The notes below the pieces were generated by a model that searched no databases, was not told where the DNA came from, and worked only from the letters and a program-made list of their open reading frames with translations. Position numbers and translations under genes: made by a program. DNA of 64,000 nucleotides from Isochrysis galbana (taxonomy: Eukaryota; Haptophyta; Isochrysidales; Isochrysidaceae): positions 1,618,213 through 1,682,212 of the forward strand of contig CM030940.1 in assembly GCA_018136815.1 (NCBI GenBank), written 5' to 3'. Numbering within the stretch: position 1 is the first letter of the stretch; the number at the start of each line of letters is the position of its first letter. Below, one piece after another: positions 40,703-49,954 of this stretch.

Positions 40703-41183
40703 TTGTTCCTCGGCTACGACATGCACAAGTACTCGGAAGGCACGATGCAGGTCAAGGTCAAGGTGTACAGGTGCTCGACCGCGGAGTTCCCCTACGGCGA
40801 GTCAACCAGGCAGAGGTTTATCACTTTAGTGGCGGGAGGCTCTCGGTCGCCCTTACCGCACCAGGCGCCGTATGTGTTTTACGCACTCGTATCAGAATCC
40901 GAGAGCGATGACGATGACGAGCACCAAGGGAAGGACGAGTTGGACCAATACTTGGAGATAGTTGAGCGTGTAAAGATGAATGACAACGTTCTCGATTGGT
41001 GGCGTGCAAAGGCACGCGTGTGGCCCAACCTAGCCAAAATGGCCAAGTAATTCCTGGCTGCGCCGGCGTCGACCGCTGGGGTGGAGCGTGTGTTCTAAGC
41101 CGCATATGCACGGTGATCTGCAAAAATCTGCGAAGGATACTACTCTAGAGGCGTCTTTGTTTGCTAGTCAGAACACCGAGTGA
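40703..41183 (+). pseudogene. hAT transposase C-terminal pseudogene
   Basis: From about 40930 the translation reads DELDQYLEIVERVKMND, then NVLDWWRAKARVWPNLAKMAK, a stop, and FLAAPASTAGVERVF; after a frameshift it continues MHGDLQKSAKDTTLEASLFA to a stop at 41181. This is the order of the hAT dimerisation region (E-L-xx-Y-L, WW, P-L-A-x-x-A, P-A-T-S-A-x-x-E-R-x-F, then a terminal block). At least one stop and one frameshift make it non-functional. The upstream frame (MFLGYDMHKYSEGTMQVKVK) is of uncertain origin. Confidence 0.8.
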
Positions 41184-42922
41184 TGTCGACGCGGCGTGTG
41201 TGGTGTCTTGGTGTGTGGCTCTCGTGCATAGTGTGTAGTTAGTGCTAGTAAGAGGATGAATGCTATCTCTATCTATCTACTCTCTATAGATACTATCTAC
41301 ACTTCAATAACTTGGTGGTGCGCGTGGAGCGCGCCCGCTTCGAACGCTCCTATGCCTCCAGCGCCCAACGCGAGGTCAACTACTGGTGCTCGGAGCCCCT
41401 CCCACAAATGCCCATTAATGGTACAATAACGGGCAATTTCGAGTTTCTCAGAGGGCCCAAACTCAGCACATTAACAGGTTTGGTTTGGGGCTGGGTGTTA
41501 ACAGGTCAGATGTTGCCCATTACTGGGTATTAATGGTATTAACTTGTTAACGGGCTTAACCCAGCCCTAGCCTTGCTACCCGGTGTGTTTGGGGGGGCGG
41601 AATTGTTCCAATCAAATTTCACAATTAGCCGTTCAAAAAAAACACGACAAGACGGTTTCATTTTATATTGCATTAACCCCTCCGAAAAACGTTTCCAACT
41701 AGATTGCAGCCTCGCTCATCCCACATCCCACACAGCACACAGACCGCACACACTGCCCGCATCAGTTGACAAAGGGCTCTGTGGGTCCGCCCCACTCAAC
41801 ACTCACTTTTCTTCCACCGACGGGCCGCTTGGCTTCACACTTCACACTTGCTGCAGAGCCCGTTCCACTTGGCAAACTTGTCTTGCGTGTAGGCCACGTG
41901 CTTCCCGCGGTAGGCGTAGAAGAATTCACACGCCTTGGGGGGGGGGTTCGATACGGCCGTTTGAGCTGCTGTGCGACGGACATGACAGACATTTGTGTGC
42001 CCGTGGTGTCCAAGCGCTCGAGGAGGTGGGAGAATAAGCCGGCCTGGGCATGAAGGGATCTTTTTGTTTGTGATGCGCAATAGACGTGTAGCAGATGAAC
42101 CCCGTCTCAATAATGTGACTGGAACAATAGAAGATAACGTTATGTGCGAAAACACCGTCACACTCCTACGTAAAAACAAAAAGGCCGCCTGGTCCTCTTT
42201 CGACGGAACGCGACTTCGTGAGTCGTGAGCCACCAATACCGGTAGCACACCTAACCTTCTTCTCGTTAGAGGACACGCGCAAGCCAGGCACGTCCGCGCT
42301 CTATGAAGTAGGTGGGTCTTTTGTAACAACAACCGAAATTGAGAGAACCGATCCCCCTTGCCTAGCGCAAATGGCGCATTTGCAAATGGCCCCGAGTTAG
42401 TATGCGCCCAAAGTTACGCCTCGCGCGCTCGCACTCCTACGAGAGGGCTCGAGAGGGCATGCGGCGCCTCCCCCATGTGAAGTAGGTATACGCTTAGTTC
42501 TGGAGTGCGCGAAATTAGTGAGGTCGTAAACAATGGGCTTAAGGTAGCTAGACTAGAGCTAGAAACAAGGTCGAACAGCGAACTGGAAAACCCCAAGGCC
42601 AACAAGGCCTGTTGCCACAACACAAGTGACGATAAAATGGGCAGGTTGACCCTTCACGGCGACTAGCAGATGAAGCCGCCGCTGAGCGCGTACTCGCGTC
42701 CTGTCCGAGCAAATGAACATGTGTACCATGCACTATGTAGTAGGACAATGCACATGTATTCAACATCAATTGAACCTCAAGTAATGGGCACCAGCGATAA
42801 GGAACGCTATGCACCCAAATCACCGTGTGAACGTATGGCCATGGACGACGACAGAATCATAGTACAACAAGCTTTGACATCTATCACGATTCCAGCGGCT
42901 CATATGTGCGGTGGCTCAGGAC
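41184..42922. other. Intergenic, with one coding-like remnant
   Basis: It holds TTAACAGG/TTAATGG repeats (41410-41560), the dispersed FDGTR motif (42183-42216), and a minus-strand stretch (about 42020-41835) reading ACEFFYAYRGKHVAYTQDKF then AKWNGLCSKCE, which looks protein-like but continues only by changing frame. No complete gene seen. Confidence 0.45.
42183..42216 (+). repeat. Dispersed motif, copy 3
   Basis: CCTGGTCCTCTTTCGACGGA followed by ACGCGACTT; encodes W-S-S-F-D-G-T-R-L. Confidence 0.75.
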
Positions 42923-43861
42923 TCAGAAAGCCCGAACTGCCGAGAACACGATGGCGATTGCAGGCACTTCGTAGCCGGATCCGGACGCCGAGCGGTACTC
43001 TTCCATCGATGTCGCCATGGCAATCCGTATCGCCTCGCGCGCCTCAAGCGACTGCAGTTCGAGGAGAGCGCGAGTGCGGCCAGTGCCCGTGGCAAACAGC
43101 ACAAAGAGGTCATCGGGCTCAGGCAAAGTGAAGCGCAAGGGGAGCTCTACAGCGCTGAACGTCGAGGAGTCAAAGCCCGCCTCACTCAACGCCAAAGCGG
43201 TGTTGTTTGGGTCTCCAAAATAGAAGAAGGGTGGCGTCTCCTTGGAGGTAGGCAGGTTGACATTTGGATCGCCATGCGCCTGGATCGCCTCATTTACAAT
43301 GGTGAAGGCCGATCTGGGGCCGGGTGGCACCCACACGGTGAATGCGAGGCGCGCACCCGGACGTAAGCATCGGTACGCCTCTTGAAAGAATTTGAATGGC
43401 GACTCGAGGTGCAGCACGCCGAATGCGCAGGTCATCGCATCGAAGCTTCCCGAGGCGAAGGGCATGTCCTGCGCGTCGCCGCGCACGACCACAACGCCCG
43501 TGTCATCGGCTGTCCGATCGGCGGCCTGCTGCACCATGTTAGGTGCAAAGTCCATCGCAACGACGGTCTCGCATCGCAGCGCCGCCATCTTCGCCAGGTA
43601 CCCTGGTCCGGTCGCCACGTCGAGCAACCGAGGCTTGCGCACCGGCGGAGAGTGCTCCGGCACGCCCGCCGCCTCGAGCAGCGGCCGGCTGGCGAGCGAG
43701 GTGAGCTTGCCGAACCCCTCGTCGTATGCGGCAGCGCTCCGCTGCCACATCGCGTACTCAAGCCCGCTGAATGTGGCACACCGGCGTGCCAGCCGGCGAA
43801 AAGTCCTCATCCCTTCCCCGCCCAGCCAGCGGTCGTCGCTCGCTCGGATGCGGAGCCCCAT
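42923..43861 (-). CDS. Class I SAM-dependent methyltransferase (UbiE/Methyltransf_11 type)
   Basis: A 312-residue protein from ATG 43861 (MGLRIRASDDRWLGGEG); an internal ATG at 43811 (MRTFRRLARR) is an alternative, and the frame is open further upstream only without convincing composition. Motif I is LLDVATGPGYLAKMA, followed by VVAMDFAPNMV (acidic residue for the SAM ribose), VVRGDAQDMPFASGSFDAMT and FGVLHLESPFKFFQEAYRCL with RPGARLAFTVWV, the classic order of small-molecule methyltransferases. N-terminal Arg-rich sequence could be a targeting peptide. The substrate is unknown; ubiquinone, sterol or natural-product methylation cannot be separated here. Confidence 0.88.
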   Translation of the reverse strand: MGLRIRASDDRWLGGEGMRTFRRLARRCATFSGLEYAMWQRSAAAYDEGFGKLTSLASRPLLEAAGVPEHSPPVRKPRLLDVATGPGYLAKMAALRCETVVAMDFAPNMVQQAADRTADDTGVVVVRGDAQDMPFASGSFDAMTCAFGVLHLESPFKFFQEAYRCLRPGARLAFTVWVPPGPRSAFTIVNEAIQAHGDPNVNLPTSKETPPFFYFGDPNNTALALSEAGFDSSTFSAVELPLRFTLPEPDDLFVLFATGTGRTRALLELQSLEAREAIRIAMATSMEEYRSASGSGYEVPAIAIVFSAVRAF

Positions 43862-44744
43862 CTCGCCAGAGAAGAGAGTGGATGGAATTCCTTTGAAGTA
43901 GCGCCCGCACGGACCGCCCTTCCCAAAGCCCCCCTTGTTTAGTGTTAAGGTGGCAGTCGCACGAATGGGGGGGGGGCGGGCGCGCGCGGCCGTGCTGGCT
44001 CCTCCTGCTGCCATGGGGCCTGGCGGCTGTGCTGGGCGCTCGGATGCGCTGTGCGGCCGTTGGAGGGACCAGCCTATATGTGGCCCCTGCCCGAGCACGC
44101 GCATAGTCCACCCTCGTGCCACCACACCGACCTGGGGGGTGGGTCGGGGAAGCGCGCTCCAGAGGGGCTGCGTGAGGCGCTTGGCAGGGTATCGGGTTGA
44201 ATGGGGCTCGTAAAGTGAGATGGGGGCGATCAGGCTGTTCAAGACAGGTCATGAGGGGCCACTTTCGCACGGGGAGCGACCGCCTGAACGCCCCGCAAAG
44301 GCCTGTGTGTGCATCCACGTCTTTGGCGTGGACGTCTGCATTGACATACCTGGCCTTGGCTATCGCAGGCTGAAGGTTGCTGGCGGCGAGTGTGTGCGCC
44401 GTGCGGCTGCTAGAAAGCATGTGAGATGTGTGGGTGGCCGGCCAAGGGTGCCTCGCAGCCATGGCGGCGCTTATTACCTCGCGTGAGACCGGAACGGCGG
44501 GGGTGGTTTGACGTCAATCCGCTCATGTGGGAGTGGCCATCGCAAAAATGAAATTGTGCGTTGCGAGTGTCGAATCTTGAACACATTGAGGTGTGGGAGC
44601 CTCAGTTGCCAAGTCTGCTGGGGGCAGGTGCAAGAACTAGACCTTAATTGATATACGGTTTCGAGTGGTAGGAGTATGAAGCCGGCACGGCGTGTTGCTC
44701 AGAAAAAATTGATTTTATTTTTGGGCCGCGCCCAGCAAGGAAAA
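43862..44744. other. Intergenic, no secure gene
   Basis: An 88-codon plus-strand ORF from ATG 44220 exists but matches nothing I recognise. The rest is likely promoter and unique DNA. Confidence 0.45.
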
Positions 44745-46623
44745 AAAAACATTTTAATATTCTCGCCACACCCGTGGCACTGGAAGACGCTCTCGAAGCC
44801 ACGCCCTTTCTCTTCCCACTCCCCCACTCCCTGCCTTGCGGCAACTCCCCTCGTGCTCTACTTAGGGGCCCGGGTCGTGCGGGGGGTTCGAGCCAAGCGG
44901 GGTGCACCTGCACCTGTCCCCAACAGTAAGTTCTCTCCTTCCTCCTGTTCTGTTGAGTGATCTGCCTATACAGAAAGTGTTGCAGGGTGTCGTTATCTTA
45001 GTGCGCACGAGCGTTCACTCAGTGCGTCCGTATTTATGACTAGCCGCCCATCCAACTACCAACTATCGGTCAGAGCGTGGTGACGCGTCGCATCATGCGA
45101 GTCTCCCGTCTAATCCGAGAGCTTTCGCTATGAGGCCGAATTCCTTGCTGAGTTGTAGCCTGCCTTTCTTGTCTTCGACAAACATAGGGGTGCTGAGTTC
45201 CGTCGTTTTTTTGATCTTTGGTTTTCTTCCCTGAGCGGCCTTATATGTTCGCATGGAGTTGCGGGGATCCGACTCGGTACTGCCTCGTACTAGGGTGGCA
45301 AACCTCGTTAGCGTGGATTCAAGGACTGGTATGTAGTGGAAACTGTGCGCCTCGTAATCTACTCTATAGAAGTCTTTTATAATGTATTTCCATGCAATTA
45401 TATAGAGCAGTTTAAGGCTGTCGGGGGTGGTCGTACCGGGGTACGCGAAGAGTCTCATGGGACAGAGCAGACCCCCGGCGTCATCCCACTCCCCTTGCCC
45501 GCTTTCGCGTGATGCTCTGCGATTGTTACGTTAATGTTGCGGATCCGATCCCGAAGCTTGCCCCTCGGCGTCTCCCTGCGGTCCATCTCGGCTGGGATGC
45601 TCGCCGTCGTGGCTTCTTTGTGTACATACCCTCGCTCCGCCGAATAAAGAATAACCAACATTGTCGCCTGCGTGGCCCGCGAGGCGTGAATGCGCATAGG
45701 CCCTCGACCACTATGTGGGCTGCCACGTCTTGAAGTGCTTCGTAGAGGGCCTTGCGTGAGGTGGTGCCTTTCTTGTTGATTTTCTCGTCGATGGATTCCA
45801 CGCGGATGCGCACGGGGATGTCTTGGCCCAGGACGCGGATGTTGGTGTGCTCTCCGTACTTGGCTTGAAATTGTTGAGCGCAGTCCTCATTGACTGCTAT
45901 GTGCCACGGGCCTCGCGCTGAGCGGGCCCAGAAGTCTGGCTCGGGGTCCACGCCCTCCAGTTCGAGAAGTAGTTCAACGATGGCGGCGTACGCCGTCGTG
46001 TCTTGGAGGATGATGTCCCCGGCTTGGTGGAAGGAGAGCTCGAAGGAAGCGTCGGAGTCTGTGATGTCGTTTTCTATGTCGGAATCTTGGTCCTGTGAGG
46101 CGTGGGCGGAGGTGACCTTGGTCAGCGTTGGGCGAGTGGAGTCAATGGGTGAGGGGGTCTTGTCAATGTTATCCCCACGGGGGGCGTGCGCGCGTGCTTC
46201 GTGTGTGTGGTGAGGTGTGCATGAGGGTCTTACTCTGACACGTATGTTGCTTGCTGCATTGAGGTGTGTGTTGTGCCCATAGGGGCCACCCGGCCGCGGG
46301 CCGCGCTGCCGGAGCAGCGCGGCCCTTGCCAGGGCGAGAGGGGCCTCTGCCATAAGGCATGCCCAATGGAAGGGTGGCTGCATGAGCCTGGCACTGGTGG
46401 GGTGCTGCCAGCAGCCTGCTGCCCCCCATGGGGGAGGCCAGCATGGCTGCCATGTGTGGTGTGGCCGGGGCCACGGGCCGTGTGGCACGACCGGAGTCGC
46501 ACGCACCTGCTCGGCCTCGGTGGGCGGACGCGGCCGCTTCGTCAGCGGCTGCTCCATGGGCACTGGGGGGGCGCCCTCGGTGGGGGGCCCGAAGGAGAGG
46601 GGAGTCGCGTCGGCGCGCTCCAT
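44745..46623 (-). mobile_element. Internally deleted LINE: ORF1, ORF2 tail and 3' UTR
   Basis: On the minus strand, ORF1 (46623-45526) is followed within about 70 bases by the last 121 codons of ORF2 (45458-45093) and a 3' region like that at 9060-9402. Endonuclease and RT are absent, so this copy lost its core and could only have moved in trans, or was deleted afterwards. Confidence 0.7.
45526..46623 (-). CDS. LINE ORF1-like protein (MERA family), longest copy
   Basis: 365 codons from ATG 46623. It starts MERADATPLSFGPPTEG, then LTKRPRPPTEAEQV (basic, nuclear-localisation-like), a Pro/His/Gly-rich middle, and a more ordered C-terminal half: ASFELSFHQAGDIILQD, YAAIVELLLELEGVDPEPDF, GPWHIAVNEDCAQQFQAKYG, VLGQDIPVRIRVESI. 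That half has the length and alternation of an RNA-binding domain, but no named domain is clear. A hairpin (46629-46644) ends 5 bases before the ATG. Confidence 0.6.
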   Translation of the reverse strand: MERADATPLSFGPPTEGAPPVPMEQPLTKRPRPPTEAEQVRATPVVPHGPWPRPHHTWQPCWPPPWGAAGCWQHPTSARLMQPPFHWACLMAEAPLALARAALLRQRGPRPGGPYGHNTHLNAASNIRVRVRPSCTPHHTHEARAHAPRGDNIDKTPSPIDSTRPTLTKVTSAHASQDQDSDIENDITDSDASFELSFHQAGDIILQDTTAYAAIVELLLELEGVDPEPDFWARSARGPWHIAVNEDCAQQFQAKYGEHTNIRVLGQDIPVRIRVESIDEKINKKGTTSRKALYEALQDVAAHIVVEGLCAFTPRGPRRRQCWLFFIRRSEGMYTKKPRRRASQPRWTAGRRRGASFGIGSATLT

Positions 46624-46628
46624 CGCGT

Positions 46629-46644
46629 CTAAGTATAAACTTAG
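46629..46644 (-). promoter_or_regulatory. Hairpin upstream of LINE ORF1 start, second sequence type
   Basis: CTAAGTATAAACTTAG: 6-bp stem CTAAGT/ACTTAG with a 4-base loop. Different sequence from the CTATCG type but the same position (5 bases from ATG). Confidence 0.7.
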
Positions 46645-46654
46645 TTGAATCGAC

Positions 46655-46725
46655 GCTCGTTAGGCTTCTCTCTTCTCTTCGTTCGGTATTCATCGTTATA
46701 ATTCTCTCGTTCTCGTTCTCGTTAC
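46655..46725 (-). repeat. LINE 5' UTR-like repeat, copy 2
   Basis: Inverted match to 33886-33955; here it sits just upstream of the ORF1 hairpin on the minus strand. Confidence 0.75.
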
Positions 46726-46771
46726 CCGCGACCGGGGCCTCGTGCTGCCGCACGACGCACGAGGTCAGTTC

Positions 46772-47077
46772 TCAGTTCCACGACAATGTATAGGGGCCCA
46801 GCCCGGAGGCTTTTTCCCCATGAGAGTCATCCTGTCGACGCCCAGGCCCTCTTTGGGGCTGGCCCTCGGTGACTGGAGGGAGGAGCTGGTCAGTGTGGCC
46901 ATGGTGGCCGTGTTGGTATGGGGCTTGCTGGTGGTGGCACCGGCCGTGGCTCGTGCTCACCTGGTCAGCCTTGGGTGTGGCTCTCGCGCGCTTCGGCGGC
47001 GCATCGTTGGTCGCGGCCCGATCGGCCGACGCGGCGGGGGTGACGGCAGGATAGGAGGGGAGCGGCGCGCGCTCCAT
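46772..47077 (-). CDS. LINE ORF1-like, truncated (101 aa)
   Basis: ATG 47077; MERAPLPSYPAVTPAASADR, then PPKRARATPKADQV, aligning with the other MERA starts, then a His/Gln/Gly-rich stretch and a stop. It lies immediately upstream, in the same orientation, of the ORF1 at 46623, so two LINE 5' ends are stacked here. Confidence 0.5.
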   Translation of the reverse strand: MERAPLPSYPAVTPAASADRAATNDAPPKRARATPKADQVSTSHGRCHHQQAPYQHGHHGHTDQLLPPVTEGQPQRGPGRRQDDSHGEKASGLGPYTLSWN

Positions 47078-47081
47078 GACC

Positions 47082-47099
47082 CTATCTTTTCAAAGATAG
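47082..47099 (-). promoter_or_regulatory. Hairpin upstream of LINE ORF1 start, with compensatory change
   Basis: CTATCTTTTCAAAGATAG: stem CTATCTTT/AAAGATAG. Relative to CTATCGTT/AACGATAG elsewhere, both members of one base pair changed together, keeping the stem intact. It ends 4 bases before the ATG. Confidence 0.8.
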
Positions 47100-47102
47100 T
47101 TT

Positions 47103-47146
47103 TGACCCTTAATAATGGTTAAAAAAGCCCCTATTTGACCGCCCTA
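47103..47146 (-). repeat. GGGCGGTCAAA short repeat
   Basis: On the minus strand CTAGGGCGGTCAAATAGGGG, then TTTTTTAACCATTATTAAGG and GTCAAAAC; same start as the copies at 7352, 25111, 26201 and 49730. Confidence 0.6.
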
Positions 47147-47555
47147 GACATGGTTTCCACAAAACCACCATGACGTAAATTTACGCTTTTGAAGTCAAGA
47201 TGATATCGATCGAAGAAAGTAGAGAGGCAGCAGCCACAGGCCGCAGGTATAAGAGGCTCCAGCTCCAACAAAGAGAAGAGCGAGAGAAAGCGGGTACGAG
47301 TACATCATATTTCTGACAGCTGCTGCAGCACGGTCGATCCGCACCACCGCCGCAGCAACAGCAGAGTTATGCAGCCTCTGATACACGCCGGGTCGCATGC
47401 ATGGCGACGCGGCCAGACTCGACGCAGATCAGATATATGCCACAAGAACATGTGAATCAAAAAGATGGACCGTGGTCGCGCGGTTTTCGACCATCCCATT
47501 AGACATGGCTTGCAAGATTGACGGTCCATAAACCCCACCCACAGCTTGGAGAGGT
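47147..47555. other. Intergenic, no gene recognised
   Basis: 3' flank of the PH-like gene and unique sequence; nothing notable. Confidence 0.5.
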
Positions 47556-48397
47556 TCAGACGACCTCAGTCGAGCTGCTCTCCTCAAGCGGCGGAAGCTC
47601 GACGGCCGGCTCCTCTCCGTTGGCGACCTTCTCAAGGAAAGCACGCGCAGGGGCATCCGGGTAGCCGGAGTCCTCGGCGACGCCCTCAGAAAGCTGTACA
47701 CGAAAGGGCAGGGGATCGGAGAGTGGAGTGAGGTGGGATAGGGTGCGGCGGAGGCTAAGCGGCAAAGCTTGCGGTAGCCGAAGCACAGCGCATCGAGAGA
47801 CGCGGAACCCTCGGCTGGGCCCTGCTATCGCACCTGATCCATGATGAACTTCAGGTTGCGGTCAAACTCCGGAAGCGAGCGCATCTCAAGCTTGGCTCCG
47901 TCGCGCAGCGTGAAGACACAGTCGCCTGCCGAGCCGCCGAAGCGGCGGAGCCATTTAACGTCGGACACCTCGCGCCACGTGATCTGCACCACGTCCTTAC
48001 CCTGGAAGCCTGACTTGACCTCCATGCGCTTGTTGGTGAGCTTGTAGCGCGTCCACGCCTGGCGCGCCAGTGAGGCTCCAAAGGGGATGACGCCGATCAC
48101 GGTGAAGAGGGAGAGGCCTGGAATGATGGTCTCGGTGATGGACGGGGGGCCCTCCCAGAATGTCTGCTCGGGCACCAGCTGCAGCGAGGCGGCGGCCGAC
48201 TGCGGCCCCTTGACCTTCTCCTTGGGCTCCTTGGACTTTGCCTTGCGAGGCCTCGCCTTTGAGGGCTGTGGGTTGTAGGCCATCGTGGGAATGGCGAGGC
48301 GCGCGGGGGCGAGCGCTGGGCGGAGCGGCGCACCGAGCGCCAGCGCCTCGGCGCCGGGGAGTGTGAGGGCGGCGATCGCGAGCACGGCGGTGCGCAT
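47556..48397 (-). CDS. PH-like (bacterial PH type) membrane protein, plastid-type leader, 2 exons
   Basis: 233 residues from exons 48397-47834 and 47693-47556 (GT-AG intron, 140 bp, phase 0). The leader MRTAVLAIAALTLPGAEALA then ALAPARLAIPTMAYN is signal-plus-transit-like, and a lysine-rich linker follows. A hydrophobic segment, IIPGLSLFTVIGVIPFGASL (about 93-112), precedes RYKLTNKRMEVKSGF, ITWREVSDVKWLRR and CVFTLRDGAKLEMRSLPEF, which has the layout of short bacterial PH domains following a membrane helix. Similar proteins occur in plants, algae and cyanobacteria without a settled function. The acidic C-terminus comes from exon 2 (LSEGVAEDSGYPDAPARAFL). Confidence 0.8.
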
Positions 48398-49332
48398 GGC
48401 GGAAGGGGGATGGGAGCGGGGTCGAGAGGAAGAGAGAGAGCTCTTGCGAGGGGGGGGCGGGGGGGAAGGGAGGCGGGGATGTGGGGCCTTCGCTGAGAAT
48501 ACAAGAGAGAAAAGCAGTGAGAAGAGAAGAAACGGGCGAGATCAGCGGAGGAGACAAACGGGCGAGCGTGGCGGAGAGAGAGGAAGATAGGGTGGGAGCG
48601 GTATATTGGGGGCCAGCGGGGGGGGGGGGGGGTAGGAGAAAGAGAGAGAGAGAGAGAGGCGGACGGAGAGGGGGAGAAAGAGAGAAGTGAATCACGGGGA
48701 AATGAAGATATACTTGGTTTGATATACTTGATTTGGTGGGGGTGGGCAGAGCCGGCCACTGGAAGACGGGGACCGAGGATGAGAGAGGAGAGGTAGAAAG
48801 TGTAGCGAGAGAGGAGGTAGAGTTTTGCTGAATGGAGAAGGCATGGCGAGAGGGAGAAGAGAAGGCCGACGATATGTTAGTTGAACAGGGGGGGAAGTGG
48901 CGAGCGAGCGAGCAAGAGGCGGGCGGGGGGGGCGGAGAGAGGGGACGAGAGCGGAGGGAGTGGGGGGTGGAAGAGGGAGAGGGAGAGGGGGAGAGAGAGA
49001 AGAGGGGAGGAGGGTGGTAGGGCGACGGGACTTTGGCCGGAGAGAGAGAGAGGGGGCAAAGAGAGTGCCGCGAAACTTCTACGACACTTCCGGTAGACCT
49101 CCGCTGCAGCTCACAGAGACCTAATCTCTTGGACCCAACCCACTTTTTAACTCTTTACTGGCGGAGCAGCCAAAGGGCTGCTTCCCACCGCAGTGTGTGA
49201 GTGTGTGCCGCCGCACTCGTGACGGCTTCCCCTGCCGGCCTTGCCGCGCGTTCGCTTTCGTGGTGGTGTGCGTGCGGCGGCTGCGGCGCAGCGGGAACGT
49301 AGAACGTAGCTAGCTTGCATGGCGGCATGGCG
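48398..49332. other. Purine-rich 5' flank and intergenic DNA
   Basis: On the plus strand, GA-rich sequence dominates 48420-48700 and 48830-49060, with a G-run at 48620-48632. No gene seen. Confidence 0.55.
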
Positions 49333-49529
49333 GCGGTAGTAAGTCGGTTGTAGCTAGTTGTGTGGTGTGTGGGCCTGGGCTTGCTGTAATTGATTGAAGT
49401 CTTGCAGTTTGTGCCTCCTAATACCTAGGTAGACGGCGGTAGTAAGTCGGTTGTAGGTGGTTGTGTGGGCCTGGGCTTGCTGTAGTTGATTGAAGTCTTG
49501 CAGTTTGTGCCTCCTAATACCTAGGTAGA
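49333..49529. repeat. ~100-bp tandem duplication
   Basis: Units 49333-49435 and 49436-49529 both run from GCGGTAGTAAGTCGGTTG to CTCCTAATACCTAGGTAGA and differ by a 7-bp indel and a few substitutions. Confidence 0.85.
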
Positions 49530-49645
49530 GCGCGTGTGCAGGGGGGGACGAGGGGGAAGGGGGGAGGTTGAGAAACCCACCATTTCCCCCGGGAATTGTT
49601 CGTGGAGGCAGGTGAGCCCCCGGGATCTTTTTTGGGCTTGGGAGG

Positions 49646-49730
49646 ACGGTCAAAAAATGCGCCCCCCCCCCCACATGCACATGTTAGATGTTAGTGTTAG
49701 TAGTTATAAATCACTGTTTGACCGCCCTAC
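49646..49730. repeat. Short GGTCAAA inverted-end element, copy 2
   Basis: Bounded by ACGGTCAAAAAATGCG and CTGTTTGACCGCCCTA; inverted relative to 7352-7421, with a diverged middle. Confidence 0.6.
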
Positions 49731-49932
49731 GCATCTCAACCCTGGCCGTATTTACTATTGCTCCCATAGCTAGCAGTAGTATCCAGAATCTTCAGATGTA
49801 TTTTTAAGTTTTCTCATTCAGGACGGATGACAAATCGAAAATACAGTGAAAACCCTTCCAAACACAGTCAAAACCCTCTGTGTTCGGCCTTGGACCTTAG
49901 AAGAAACACAGGCTGAAACACGGCACCTTCAA

Positions 49933-49950
49933 CTATCGTTAAAACGATAG
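49933..49950 (+). promoter_or_regulatory. Hairpin 4 bases upstream of ORF1-like start
   Basis: CTATCGTTAAAACGATAG, the 8-bp stem form, followed by GGTC and ATGGAGCGCGC. Confidence 0.75.
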
Positions 49951-49954
49951 GGTC

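Noticed and set aside
44220..44486. 88-codon plus-strand ORF from ATG
   Set aside because: Arg/Val/Gly-rich without known motifs and in the promoter region of the methyltransferase; not enough support.
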